Numbered from the stretch's first letter, positions 12,101 through 23,282 are shown. The stretch: 64,000 nucleotides of DNA from Fistulifera solaris (GCA_030295235.1 AP026152.1:248001-312000); one strand, 5' to 3'. Made by a program: numbers and translations. The notes: generated by a model from the sequence alone, not told the origin.

Positions 12101-13184
12101 TGCTCAGGAATCTGTTGTTGCTGCACTCTCTGCTGATGACTTTGTGCGGCTACTTGCATCTCTTTTGCTGCCTTCGCTGAAGAATTTTCATACTGTTTGT
12201 TACCTTCTGTTGATTGGCTTCCAGCCGCTGCTGATACAGTCCCTGAAGCTTTTGAAGATCGCGCTTTTCTTCTTGCTGGACGCGTTGGATGTATTTATTG
12301 ATATTACGATCGGCTTGCTGCTTCTTTTCCTCCATTTGCTCTGACATTATACGTTCGATCGACGCACGACCTTCGCGATCCTGTTGTTCGATCTTTTTCA
12401 GCTCGACGCGAATCTCATTTTCTTTCCGTTGTTGCAAGAACTTTTGGTACGCCTCCGACTGCTCTTCGTGCGTCTCGTCGTAAAACTCCATGAAGGTTTC
12501 GTCGTCATGATAGTTGTAGTCGTCCTTTTGATCCCACCATATCTCGTTGGTTCGATGTTGCAAGAGCTGTGTGGAAGAATCATTCTTGATTTCTTTGTCT
12601 TCGTCCTCCGCGGATACAGTATGCAGCAGTTTTATCGATATTTTGGTCTCTGGCTTGGATAGAGCACTTACTCTCATCTTCTTCTTGAGAGGTCTTCGAG
12701 GCACAAATTCATCAAAGGCATCGACCAGGTCTTCTTGATTTGCCGTAACACGACGACGAGTCTTTTTCTGAGCGGGGACTATTGTTTCCGATGTCGTTTC
12801 AGGTTTGTTTTCTGGTACAATTAGTTCTTTTTCTTGATCCATTGCAAAGTTACCGTCCTGTTCTGCGGGAAGACTTTCTACTGGCTCTGTTTGATCCGTG
12901 CTATTCTTAGTGTTGAACTCGTTGGCTGTCATATCGCTTGGATTGTCTATGACAGCGCTGGGAGTATTTTCTGCCTCGGCGGTTCGGTGTTCCTCCGAAA
13001 CGTCTCTTTTCTCGTTGAAAGTGCTTTCTACGGTTTCCGAAGAGTCCAAAGCTTCCGGCGCGGCCGCTCCCTCCATTGACTCTTGTTGCAAAACGTCTGC
13101 ATGGGGATGTTCCGATGAATTCGGTTGCGGCGGGGGAGGCATTGGGTCTCCTTGTTCCGCCGGTGCATTTGCTGTTTCTTCCAT
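9198..13184 (-). CDS. Long glutamine-rich coiled-coil protein of unknown function
   Basis: This is a multi-exon gene whose function I do not recognise. It starts at ATG 13184 (MEETANAPAEQGD). Two introns are clear: 11069-11010 (60 bp) and 10026-9948 (79 bp). Two further joins need either tiny introns of 32 bp (12203-12172) and 34 bp (9645-9612) or single-base errors. One base is missing in a run of seven at 10790-10796. With these, the exons sum to an integral 1260 aa. The N-terminal 150 residues are acidic and disordered. Then come a basic patch (VPRRPLKKKMRV), a Trp/Tyr/Asp-rich stretch (NEIWWDQKDDYNYHDDE) and several hundred residues of E/Q/R-rich coiled coil. A conserved-looking island follows (EEFIPWGTQAFEFLESIVCG), then more coiled coil, then an A/P/K-rich segment. 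It ends in a polyglutamine tail with QQQ runs encoded at about 9440-9480. Poly-Q plus coiled coil suggests a scaffold or transcription-related role, which is speculative. Confidence 0.75.
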
Positions 13185-13603
13185 TTTCGCTTTCGAGCTT
13201 ATTCCGATGATCTCGAAAGTGTTGGAAAGATAGACAGAGTAGTTTCAATGGAAAGATACCTGGTACTTGTACCTGTATTGTCAAGGATTTGTTTGCGCGT
13301 AATGAGAGGGGCAATACAGCCGCGGTAGGATGCAGGATGCAGGGCGGTACGAGTTTTTGGGTTTACATGATTGAAACACGATGAGAGTCAATGTGTGTTT
13401 TGGTGAAGGATTTATTAGCATTTACTCCGGAGTAGCTCTCGTCCGGTGTACCGGTACGATAGTTGTGACCCTTTTAAAACTTCTTGCAACGACAACAACC
13501 AACAACGAGAGCTGAGAATAAACACTCATTATGATGACAAGTGCTAGTTCTTTTGCTCCTTTCCATCCTCTTCATCCACAAATTCGCCTTCTTTATCATT
13601 TTA
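13185..13603. promoter_or_regulatory. Divergent intergenic region
   Basis: This 419-bp region lies between the divergent starts of the Q-rich coiled-coil gene and the pseudouridine synthase. I see no gene and no clear repeat in it. It probably holds both promoters. Confidence 0.3.
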
Positions 13604-14846
13604 ATGCTCATATGGCGGAAGAAATTAGTTCAAAGGTTCGTCTTTTCTGAATTTTGTTTTCGTCTATCCAACAAACGAGCCATCATGTCGGAAGGATGTT
13701 CGAAAATCGAAGATATGTGCCTCTTTTGGGATGCACCTACCGCTGATTGCGATTCTATAATTAATATCAGTCTACGTCCTTTGCACTCGTCCGGCTTAAA
13801 AAACGTACCAGCTGCTTCCATACCATCTTCCTTACCAAAAGAAAGCAAGCCCGCAACAATCAACGACACACCAGAGTCTGTGCTGCAATTTGAACGAGCT
13901 CTCCGCAAAGCGGAACATGCCAAAAAGGCAGGGAAAGATCTGAGTACGAATGATCTCAAAGTCGTTTACAAAGATGACCATATCGTCGTGGTGGTAAGAA
14001 AAAATAGAGCAGCTTTGCTTAGTATTAGTCGCGCTATTTCTCATTCTTTTCTCGGTCCTTTGTTAAAAGAACAAACCACCTGGTGTGCTCACTGTACCGG
14101 GATTGCATTCACGGGCAAGTATTCTAACGTTAATTCATGACATGTTCGGAAACTCTGATACATCTATGGATCGGATGATTGTACATCGCTTAGACATGGA
14201 TACCAGTGGACTGGTTCTGTTTGGACTGAACGCACAAATTACGAAAACCTTGCACGCCCAATTCCGTGATCGCATCGTTGAGAAAGAATACGAGTGCCTG
14301 GTCGTGGGCCATTTCCCCGCCGGTGAGTATTTACTGGATTTACCGTTACAGCGGGATCATCAGCACCCTCCGTTCATGCGCGTTTCGACTCCCGCTTCGG
14401 AGCAAGACGCCGGCGCTGTTCTTCGTGAGTTACAGGCCCATTCGGAGAAGCGCAAAAACTGGAAACATCCGCAACCCAAACCCAGTCGAACCCGAATACG
14501 TGTCGTCGAACACGGATTGTTTCGCGACAAATTACCTTATACACGATTATGTTTGGAGCCCATAACAGGACGGACACACCAATTGCGCGTTCATTGTGCT
14601 GCGTTGGGATTTCCGATCGTGGGCGATCCCACGTACGGATTGTACGGTGAAGCCGCACCCGGTGGGGGGATCGAATCCCTTCCAGTGTTGAACGGTCCCG
14701 AACGACCGGATGTCGCCTTACAGCAGGAATTTCTGAAAGAATACCGCCCGAATGACAATCCGATGTGTCTGCATGCAGCTTTCTTGCAAATCCAACACCC
14801 GATCACCGGTGAAACTATATCCTGGAATGTGCCTCCTGATTTCTAA
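13604..14846 (+). CDS. RluA-family RNA pseudouridine synthase
   Basis: The two exons, 13604-13993 and 14070-14846, flank a 76-bp GT-AG intron and join DHIVVV to NKPPGVLTVPG. The enzyme isomerises specific uridines in RNA to pseudouridine. The family motifs are in order: motif I VNKPPGVLTVPG, motif II IVHRLDMDTSGLVLFG containing the catalytic Asp (HRLDxxTSG), the KEYECLVVG segment, and motif III RTHQLRVHCAALGFPIVGDPTYG. An N-terminal extension of about 100 residues precedes the core. Two ATGs are possible: 13604, giving 388 aa with a basic, aromatic leader (MLIWRKKLVQRFVF) that could target an organelle, and 13685 (MSEGCSK), giving 361 aa. I list the longer form with low certainty. No frame breaks were seen. 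Confidence 0.9.
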
Positions 14847-15481
14847 ATAGAATAAATGAACTGTGTTTGGAAAAGGTAAAGGAATTTCTCACCTCATCAT
14901 TTGGTTGCTTGATTAGGCTACCTGTAATACTTTGTTCAAGCTATTTAACAAATAAATAATGTAGTCTAAGCTATTTTGAAATTCACGGCTTTGCATAGCT
15001 TTAGTCGTCGTGATCAACTGTGGACCCAATTATTCATCAGTCTTGGAGCATGTGACGCGTCATTGTTGTTTCGCTCGGAAACGAATGAACTTGCACGTGG
15101 GCTGACGTCAATCTTCTCCTTCGCTTTTTTGGGTACAATGTACAGTACTCTCATGCAAATACAACCTTGAAGGACTGACGTCATACCCGAAAGTTCAATA
15201 TAGTGCTACATAATACGTGGACTGATGTCATCTTGGATGTGCAAGTGCATTGTTGTACTGACGAAGAAGGATCTGTCTCGTATATGTTGTTCTACAGTAT
15301 CATTAAAACCGTGTGACACGTTTTAGACACTTATATATTTGTCTCATTTCTAAAGCCCATAACCTGATGAGACGAGAACGGAATCACAAGCCAAGAGATT
15401 TCCTCGTCCCATCCCAAATCCCAGAACGAATCCACGACCTTTTTCGACAAGAACACAAGTGCCACAAGTCGCATCATTTGC
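14847..15481. other. Intergenic region upstream of carbamoyl-phosphate synthase
   Basis: This 635-bp stretch contains the 3' flank of the pseudouridine synthase and the CRE-like cluster listed separately. I see no gene or RNA in the remainder. Confidence 0.4.
15053..15230. promoter_or_regulatory. Cluster of CRE/CCRE-like sites upstream of carbamoyl-phosphate synthase
   Basis: Two perfect palindromic CRE octamers, TGACGTCA, occur at 15103-15110 and 15176-15183. They are flanked by a one-mismatch copy TGATGTCA at 15223-15230 and by TGACGC at 15053-15058. A CACGTG E-box/G-box lies at 15094-15099. TGACGT, ACGTCA and TGACGC are the core words described for CO2/cAMP-responsive elements in diatom carbonic anhydrase promoters, where bZIP factors bind. 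The sites lie 250-430 bp upstream of the carbamoyl-phosphate synthase start. Function here is inferred. Confidence 0.5.
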
Positions 15482-18400
15482 ATGCGTGTTGGCCATCGGC
15501 AATTCTTTTGCTGTTTGTTGTCAGTTTACTTTGTCTTGCACAAAGCCTACCAGGTTCACTCTTTCAGTAAAATCACAAGACTCAACATGTCGAAAGACCC
15601 TATTGATGTCTTTGACAAGCAGGTACGTTTCGAAAGATTCGTCGTCTTGTCGAGTCGTCGTCGTCGTCGTCGTATCCTCATCTTCTCTTTCTAGGGCGAT
15701 CCTGCTGTCCTCTACCTTGCTGATGGTTCAGCTCCTATTCAAGGAAAGTCTTTCGGAGCTGCTGTTGACATTTCGGGTGAAGTTGTGTTCAACACCGGCA
15801 TGGTCGGTTATCCAGAGGCCCTGACGGATCCGTCGTACCGAGGGCAGATTTTGGTGTTGACCTATCCTTTAGTGGGAAACTACGGTGTTCCAGACTTTTC
15901 CGTCAAGGATAATCACGGTCTCCCGAAGTATTTTGAGTCGTCGGAGATTCACATTTCCGGTCTAATTGTGAGTGAATACTCTTTCGAGCATTCTCACTGG
16001 GCCGCTTTCAAAAGTTTGTCGGATTGGTTGGTCGAGAACAATATTCCGGCGTTGTATGGTGTGGATACTCGTGCTCTCACGAAGAAACTTCGTGAGCACG
16101 GATCGATGTTGGGTCGAATCGCTGTGGTAAGTTGGAAATCGCGCACAAATGGAACAGTTCGATAGGTTGCATCACTCAATAACGTTCTTCGACAAAGAAT
16201 CCGGCCGTCATCGAAGATTCCATCGACCTTTCGTTATTTGCGGATCCCAACAAGCGTAACTTGGTGGCGGAAGTGTCCACGAAGGAGATTGTCGTCTACA
16301 ACAAAGGTGCTACTCCTCGGATTATTGCGTACGATTGCGGCATGAAATACAACATCATTCGATACCTTGCCGAGACTCACAAAGTCCAACTAACGGTCGT
16401 TCCATTCAACTATAATTTGGAAGAGAACCCCGCCAAGATTGAATGGGACGGTCTCTTCCTTTCCAACGGACCTGGAGATCCAACCATGTGCCCCGAAACG
16501 ATCGCATCGATTCAGTATGCTCTCGCCCTCGAGGACCCCAAGCCCATTTTCGGTATTTGTTTGGGCAATCAGTTGTTGGCTTTAGCTGCCGGTGCGAAGA
16601 CGTACAAAATGAAGTACGGTAATCGTGGTATGAACCAGCCAGCGATCGACTTGCGCACGGGTCGGTGCTACATCACTCCCCAAAACCACGGTTTCGCCGT
16701 CGACACCGCTTCTCTGCCTGAGTTTTGGAAGCCTCTCTTCTTGAACGCGAATGACTTGACGAACGAAGGTATTGTGCATACAAGCAAGCCGTTTTTAGTG
16801 TTCAGTTCCACCCTGAAGCTAGCGGTGGACCCACCGATACGGGTTTCCTCTTTGAAAAGTTCGTTGGTCATGTCCGTAAGATTCCGCAACCCCTTGTTTT
16901 GCAGGACGGACTGAATTTCGAGCGCAAAAACTACAAGAAAGTCCTACTTGTCGGAAGTGGAGGTCTCAGCATCGGACAGGCTGGTGAATTCGACTACTCT
17001 GGAAGTCAGTGCATCAAGGCGTTGAAAGAAGAGGGAATCGAAGTCATTTTGATCAACCCCAACATTGCCACTGTTCAGACTTCTCAAGAGAAAGAAGACA
17101 AGCAAAGTCGCGCCGCAGATCGCGTTTACTTTCTGCCAATCCAACCAGACGTTGTCATGGATATCATTCATAAAGAGCGCCCCGACGGAATCATTGTTTC
17201 GATGGGAGGCCAAACCGCATTGAACGTGGGTATTGAGCTCTGGCGTCGAGGAGAGCTGCAGAAGGCCGGAGTCGAAGTTCTTGGCACTCAAATTCCTGTA
17301 ATTGAAGCGACCGAGGATCGTGAGATCTTCAGTGAGAAGCTCAAAGAAATTGGCGAAACTATTGCCCTATCCTACAGCGCCACAACTATTGATGAAGCTC
17401 TCGAAGCCGCGAATAAAATTGGCTACCCGGTTCTCATCAGGGCTGCTTATGCCCTCGGTGGTCTTGGTTCTGGCTTTGCGGCCGACGACGCTGAGCTCAG
17501 AGATATGGCGGCCAAGGCTTTCACAACCAGTAGTCAGATTCTGATTGATCAAGATTTGCGAGGTTGGAAAGAGCTTGAGTACGAGGTCGTCCGTGACGCC
17601 AGCGACAACTGCATTACTGTGTGCAACATGGAGAACTTTGATCCTCTCGGTATCCACACGGGAGATTCTATCGTTGTGGCGCCCTCGCAAACACTCACGA
17701 ATAGCGAGTACTTTATGTTGCGTCGTACGGCCATCAAGGTTGTCCGACATCTCGGAATTGTCGGAGAGTGCAACATCCAATACGCCCTTCATCCTGAAAG
17801 CGAGAGATATTGTATTATTGAAGTCAACGCACGTCTTTCGCGCTCGTCTGCTCTTGCCTCAAAAGCCACGGGCTACCCCTTGGCCTACGTCGCTACTAAG
17901 ATTTCTCTCGGCAAAGATCTTGTATCGATTCGAAACTCGGTGACCAAGACCACCACTGCCTGCTTTGAACCGAGTTTGGACTATTGTGTTGTGAAGATGC
18001 CTCGATGGGATTTGAAGAAGTTTTCCCGAGTGAGCAACAAGTTGGGGTCGTCGATGTTGAGTGTCGGCGAAGTGATGGCTATTGGACGCACTTTTGAAGA
18101 GGTCATTCAAAAGGCATGTCGTATGGTGAATCCTTCCCTGGATGGTTTAGAGGGTACTGATTCGAACATGATCGACAGCTCCGCTGATTTAGAGGCGAGT
18201 CTCAAGACACCAACGGATACGAGATTATTTGCGGTGCAGAAGGCTCTAGAAGATGGATGGTCTGTTGACAGGGTGCATGATCTAACCAAGATTGATCGAT
18301 GGTTCTTGAACAAATTGCTTAACATTGCACGCATGCGAAATGCTGTCAAGCAAATCGGTAGCCTTCCGGCGCTTGTCGCAACAAACGGAGCCGAGCGCCT

Positions 18401-20390
18401 TCGGGCACTCAAGATAGCTGGCTTCAGCGATAGACAGGTACGTCCATGATAGTCTCGTTCCCATTTGTTTGACGACCAGAGAACTTACACTTCCTTCAAT
18501 CCATAGATTGCTCGATATGTCGGGGAAGCTGCCGGTATCGAAGGAGAGTCTCGAGTGCGAGAAGAGAGAAAGAATTTCGGGGTCCTTCCTGTCGTCAAAC
18601 AAATTGATACGCTTGCAGCTGAATTCCCAGCCCAGACGAACTACTTGTACGTGACCTATTCAGGTGATACGGACGACATCCCTGAGTCCACATACTCTTC
18701 CGAAGCTCGTTCAAAAGCATCCGGATCGTATCATCGCCGCGCTCGATCCTACTCCAACGCAGAGGCATCGAGATCTTTGACTGAGGCGAAAGACCGTGGT
18801 GTTGTTGTTCTCGGTTGCGGCGCATACTGCATTGGCTCGAGCGTTGAATTTGATTGGTGCGCCGTGTCTTGTGTCCGACAGCTTCGAAGCGAAGGTTTCA
18901 AGAGCATCATTATCAACTACAACCCCGAGACGGTGAGCACAGACTACGATGAGAGTGACCGCCTGTATTTCGAGGAATTGAGCACGGAACGTGTCATTGA
19001 TATTTACGAACGTGAAGCCGCTTCTGGTGTCGTCGTATCAGTTGGTGGGCAGATCCCGAATAACCTTGCCGGTCCTTTGGCATATTCTGGTGTCAACATT
19101 CTCGGAACGAGTGCTGTCGATATCGAACGCGCCGAAGATAGAAAGCAATTCTCTGCCATGCTTGACTCCATTGGAATCAGACAACCGGAGTGGTCTGTGC
19201 TTTCGTCGACAGAAGAAGCAATCGCGTTCGCCCAGAAGGTCAAATTTCCCGTTTTGGTACGACCCAGTTTCGTCTTATCTGGTGCTGCGATGCGTGTGGC
19301 AGCAGATGAGACACAGTTGCGCAACTTTCTTGCCTTGGCCACTGAAGTCGGTAACGACAAGCCTGTGGTCGTTACGAAGTTCGTCGTCAACGCCAAGGAA
19401 ATTGAGTTTGATGCTGTTGCCAATCAGGGACACATTCTGAACTATGCCATCGGCGAGCATTTGGAGAACGCGGGTGTACACAGTGGTGACGCTACAGTGA
19501 TTTTGCCGGCTCAAAAGCTTTATGTGAGCACGATCCGTCAAGTGAAGAAGTACGCTAGTGCAATTGCCAAAGCCTTGCGCATCACAGGTCCTTTCAACAT
19601 TCAGTTCATGGCCAAGGGCAACGAAGTCCAGGTTATCGAATGCAACCTTCGCGCGAGTCGAACTTTCCCTTTCGTGAGCAAGACCTTGAATCACAACTTC
19701 ATCTCTCTTGCCACTCGAGCCATGGTTGGTGTCAAAGCCCCTCCGTACAAGATCTCTTTGTTGGACATTGAGTACGTCTGTGTGAAGGCGCCCATGTTCT
19801 CATTCACTCGTCTCCGAGGAGCAGACCCAACGCTCGGTGTTGAGATGGCTTCAACTGGAGAGGTTGCATGCTTTGGTGAAGATGTACACGAAGCTCTGTT
19901 GCAATCGATGCTTTCCACTAATTTCAAGTTGCCCAAGAATCGCACAATTCTTTTGTCGATCGCAAGTGAAGAGTTCCGCCACGAATTTGCCGAGTCTGCC
20001 GTCATTCTCGCAGGTTTGGGTTACAAGTTGTATGGTACACCAGGAACTGCTAAATACTACCAAGATGTGAAGGGACTCTCGATTATTTCCGTTCTGAAGT
20101 CTGAAACTGAATCCGACGATGGACCTGGAACTGCAGTAAACGAGATCAAGCAAGGAAACATTGATTTGGTGATCAACCTTAGCGAAGGGTCGACCCGTCG
20201 TGAGGAGGTGACATGTGGATACATCATCCGTCGCGCTGCTGTTGACTTTGGGGTTTCTTTGATCACCGATGTCAAATGTGCCATCGCGTTGACCGAGTGC
20301 TTCGAACGCGGAATGGATGTGGAGAGACCTGCTCCTCAGCACATCGGAGAGTTCTACCAAATCCCTACGATTGGATGGTCGAATAATTAA
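15482..20390 (+). CDS. Glutamine-hydrolysing carbamoyl-phosphate synthase (fused small + large subunits)
   Basis: There are four exons: 15482-15622, 15695-16126, 16198-18437 and 18507-20390. Introns of 72, 71 and 69 bp all obey GT-AG. The 1565-aa product makes carbamoyl phosphate from bicarbonate, 2 ATP and ammonia or glutamine. An N-terminal CarA region ([10 protein letters not shown]-type start, then a class I GATase domain) keeps the nucleophile Cys in [10 protein letters not shown], and a QNHGFAVD motif follows. Two ATP-grasp CarB halves come next, beginning [24 protein letters not shown]-like at 16.94 kb and [19 protein letters not shown] at 18.80 kb, then an MGS-like allosteric domain. 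The retained Cys argues for type II/III rather than ammonia-only type I. No ATCase or DHOase domain is fused, so it may be the mitochondrial urea-cycle enzyme of diatoms. The 35-residue leader before the alternative ATG at 15587 would fit a targeting peptide. One T is missing from the run at 16792-16796; restoring it gives the conserved [13 protein letters not shown]. Confidence 0.93.
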
Positions 20391-20733
20391 TATCTATACT
20401 ACAAACGTTACTAGTGAAAAGAAGTGATCAAGAAAATTTTTGTTAGTCGGCTACGTTTCATCATAAATCCTAGCTAAACAGAGGAATAATAGATTTTGAT
20501 GTTTTGAACCCAACTATTTCTCTTTCCTAGGCATTCTATTTACGGTAGCGAAAAAACACGTTAAAGTCTCTCGTCTTGGCGTGCTAGTTCAGCTACATTT
20601 TCTAAGGTAGGCCAGAAAAAATAATAAGCATGTAATAAGCATCGATACAAAACAAACTACAAAAGAAATCGGACAAAGAAGTACCAAGTTGTTGATTAAC
20701 TGGTTGTCTTTATGTAACAAACTAGACAGCAAA
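20391..20733. other. Convergent 3' intergenic region
   Basis: This 343-bp AT-rich region lies between the stop codons of carbamoyl-phosphate synthase and the ATP synthase epsilon gene. I see no further gene in it. Confidence 0.4.
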
Positions 20734-21077
20734 TTACTTTCCTGCTTGTTGGATGTTTGCTACGGGAAGTTTAGGCCCCTGCTTTCCTGCTTCCCATACT
20801 GCAGCGTTGTAACCGTAAGCTTCTTGAGCCATAGCTCGCGTCTTGGCTGGCTCCTTCAACACCGATCGCATCGTTCCTGCCGCCTTGTTGATGTACTGCC
20901 AATTACGAGAGTGAGACGAAGAGTCCTTTGATCACAATTTTCGTTTACAACGATCAATAGAAACAAGGAAACGAAGCGAAGGAAATTACCCCTTGCGTTG
21001 TAACTCCCTAACCTTCTTACCTGAAGATACGACATGCCGGCAACACGCCAAAAAGTGGTCACTGGAGTTGAGCTCAT
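20734..21077 (-). CDS. ATP5F1E: Mitochondrial F1F0-ATP synthase epsilon subunit
   Basis: This small split gene is visible only after splicing. Exon 1 is 21077-21021 (MSSTPVTTFWRVAGMSYLQ), the intron is 21020-20896 (125 bp, gtaag...cag) and exon 2 is 20895-20734. The product is 72 aa. It matches the mitochondrial epsilon family: a W-R-x-A-G-[ML]-S-Y start followed by YINKAAGTMRSVLKEPAKTR, the equivalent of the Y-x-x-x-x-A-x-A-x-R-x-x-L-K segment in animal and yeast epsilon. The C-terminus (VWEAGKQGPKLPV) is typical of the longer protist and plant versions. The protein sits in the F1 central stalk with gamma and delta. Like its homologues it has no cleavable presequence. The gene converges with carbamoyl-phosphate synthase. 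Confidence 0.85.
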
Positions 21078-21740
21078 AGTGAAGAAGTTTCTTTAGTACT
21101 GAAAGAAAGGTTTACAAGAAGATAAGTAACAGCGACGAGGTTGATTTTTGTTACACTTTTATCGCTCTGCACGGTGTCGGCGGCGCTGTTCGCCATCGTC
21201 GCGCATCGTTGTCGGCGGTCCGCAAAATGGAGGCGCGTGCTTGCGTCATCAAACGCTGGCACTGTACACTTTCGCAGTACACTAAAAATGTATTTGGGTG
21301 ACTGACAGACGCACATGACGAGTGACTAGTGACTAAAGTGACTAGACTCCGGTGAAACTAATACAGAGTAAATAAGTTTTATTAAAATTAAAAATAAATA
21401 ACTCTGATGTTAAATTTTAAGTCCGTATGAAATACTTCTAAAAAAGCCAATAGAGTTTTGAAACTTTTGTAGGTAAAGAATCGCTGCTTTCATGACAGAA
21501 AAGTTGCATTTGGGAAGCAAAGGATACAGGGCTTTAAAAACTCTCTTTAACCGTGTTATTTCCTTGTCTTTAACTGGTGCAATGTTTGCCGTGTCTGATC
21601 ATTTCTCAACCTTTTTAAAGTGGTGAAGTATACTGTTCCTACTAACCGATTTTTGACGCTTGTTGGTAGAAACAACATTCTGAACTCTGTTTACAGTCTG
21701 AAATGATGTCGTTTCTGTAGTTGTACTGACCACCCCAGCT
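21078..21740. promoter_or_regulatory. Upstream region of ATP synthase epsilon with repeated GTGACT words
   Basis: This 663-bp region lies between the ATP synthase epsilon start and the stop of APE2. Three GTGACT words sit within 22 bp at 21322-21343, about 245 bp upstream of the epsilon start. The rest is AT-rich with no gene visible. The motif resembles an AP-1/GCN4-type half site for bZIP factors; function is unproven. Confidence 0.3.
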
Positions 21741-23282
21741 CTAAAAAAAGGAAGCGATGGTTTGTTGCTTTTTGTGAGGTTGAGCTTTCCGTGTTGCAAT
21801 GTCTTGCTCTTGGAGGACGAGAGGCGTCTTGTCCGGCGACGATAAAAGCACCTCGTCCCGCTCAAGTAGCAATGATATTGCAATATGATCCGAAAATGAA
21901 GGAGGTGTGTAAACCATTCCCGTGTGGGGTGAGCCGAACTGCGTGTCAAGGACTCTTTGTGAAACGTCCGTGATTCCTCCTCCTTCAAACGAAACAGGCT
22001 CAAATTTGCCGTCAGCTGTTGCAGCTTTTAAAGCCGCGTTTTCACTCAAAGGGTCAACGGTGGCGGGATCTCCATAGGATCGAAGCGAAGAAACGTCTCC
22101 CTTAGCTACAAAATCCAACAACGGCTTGTCAATCAGCGTGTAATCGATCCGGATACCACTGTTGACATATCGTTGGTTCGTAAACTGATCCCAGCACGTG
22201 AAGCGAGCTTCCGCAGTGGGATAGAAATGCCTCATGGGATCCACCATCCCGTCTTCTTCGAGAAGAGTATTGAGCCACCGCCGAGAAGGAGAAACATGCG
22301 ACACGTCACCATCATCCATGGCAATTTGCCTCTGGAGCTCCTCGTTCCACTGAATCGAAACAATTTTTGCCATTAACTCGGTAAGTATACCAACTGACAC
22401 GGCATTTGCTTCTTTTGCGATTATGAATTCACCTGTAGTTGGATCTTGGTACGATTGCTCCTCTAAGTTATAGTCATGATGACAGTGCTCTGCCGTCAGT
22501 TCATGTTTTCCTAGATACACTTGACTTCCATCCGGTAACTGCACAGCCAAACGATATTTTTCAAATTGCTGCTTTGTAAGGGTATTTGTTGTTTTCGTCG
22601 GAATCGCCTTTGCTGTAGAAAGAACGGAACGTATTGTAGCCCAATGTCGTGCTACGTCTCGTTTCCAATCCGGAACGGGCACCCCCGATTCGACTTCTTG
22701 TTGGATCACATTGACCCTCACAATCCGCTGTTTCCACGGAATATCGAGTTTCGTGTGCGAAATATTCAAATCCCCGACGAGCATTTGTGGTTTCTTCGTA
22801 TTATTCCGTTTCTGTTGCATGGCTCGTCGCAGCGCGTGCAAAAATTCCATTTTCACCACATGCCCATTCCCTGACGCCGGAACGTAGACATTCCAGAGAC
22901 AAAATCCTCCATGATCCGTCACGACACATCGTCCTTGACGATCCAAGTGTTCCACACCCAGCGGAGCCGCATCGGCGGTTCGCACGGTCCCTCGTTTCGC
23001 GTACGTGACCACGCCATTGAGTCCTTTCTTCTTCGAATCGACACAGCACGACCAGAAGGATTCATATCCGGAGGCATGAGAGCACCGATTGGGTTCGGAT
23101 CGATTGGAGAGTTGTTCCTTGGGGATTTTGTGTTCTTGGAGACAAACGATATCGGCGCCGTGTCGTTCGAAAAAGACGCCGAGTGGGCATTTGTTCTCTT
23201 TCTTTTCGCGGAGTGGATAGAATTCGTGGATGCGATTGACGGTTGTGCTCAGGCCGGCTACATTCCAGCTGAGAATGAGCAT
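21741..23282 (-). CDS. APEX2: AP endonuclease 2 (APE2/APN2, exonuclease III family)
   Basis: The single exon encodes 513 aa from the first ATG at 23282 (MLILSWNVAGL). The enzyme is a nuclear repair endonuclease and 3'-phosphodiesterase acting on abasic sites and blocked 3' ends. The ExoIII/EEP core is complete: SWNVAGL, DIVCLQEHKI (metal-binding Glu), GLNGVVTY, LVGDLNISH (the GDxN motif), IRIDYTLID and a final FSDHIAI (SDH, catalytic His). An insertion of about 90 residues follows the GDLNISH motif. The C-terminus ends in QQTIASFF, a clean PCNA-interacting PIP box (QxxIxxFF), which is characteristic of APE2 rather than APE1. The C-terminal GRF zinc finger found in many APE2 proteins is absent. 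No frame breaks were seen. It is divergent from the P450 gene, with 330 bp between starts. Confidence 0.93.
   Translation of the reverse strand: MLILSWNVAGLSTTVNRIHEFYPLREKKENKCPLGVFFERHGADIVCLQEHKIPKEQLSNRSEPNRCSHASGYESFWSCCVDSKKKGLNGVVTYAKRGTVRTADAAPLGVEHLDRQGRCVVTDHGGFCLWNVYVPASGNGHVVKMEFLHALRRAMQQKRNNTKKPQMLVGDLNISHTKLDIPWKQRIVRVNVIQQEVESGVPVPDWKRDVARHWATIRSVLSTAKAIPTKTTNTLTKQQFEKYRLAVQLPDGSQVYLGKHELTAEHCHHDYNLEEQSYQDPTTGEFIIAKEANAVSVGILTELMAKIVSIQWNEELQRQIAMDDGDVSHVSPSRRWLNTLLEEDGMVDPMRHFYPTAEARFTCWDQFTNQRYVNSGIRIDYTLIDKPLLDFVAKGDVSSLRSYGDPATVDPLSENAALKAATADGKFEPVSFEGGGITDVSQRVLDTQFGSPHTGMVYTPPSFSDHIAISLLLERDEVLLSSPDKTPLVLQEQDIATRKAQPHKKQQTIASFF

Noticed and set aside
9198-13184. Programmed ribosomal frameshifting in the Q-rich gene at the A7 run 10790-10796
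   Set aside because: Similar breaks occur at homopolymers in genes not known to use frameshifting, so error is simpler.
15650-15675. A cgtcgt trinucleotide run in the first intron of carbamoyl-phosphate synthase, possibly a microsatellite of interest
   Set aside because: It is short (about eight units), intronic and unremarkable for a GC-balanced genome.
15482-20390. Carbamoyl-phosphate synthase as a CAD-type fusion with ATCase and DHOase
   Set aside because: The frame ends directly after the allosteric domain and no ATCase or DHOase sequence follows.
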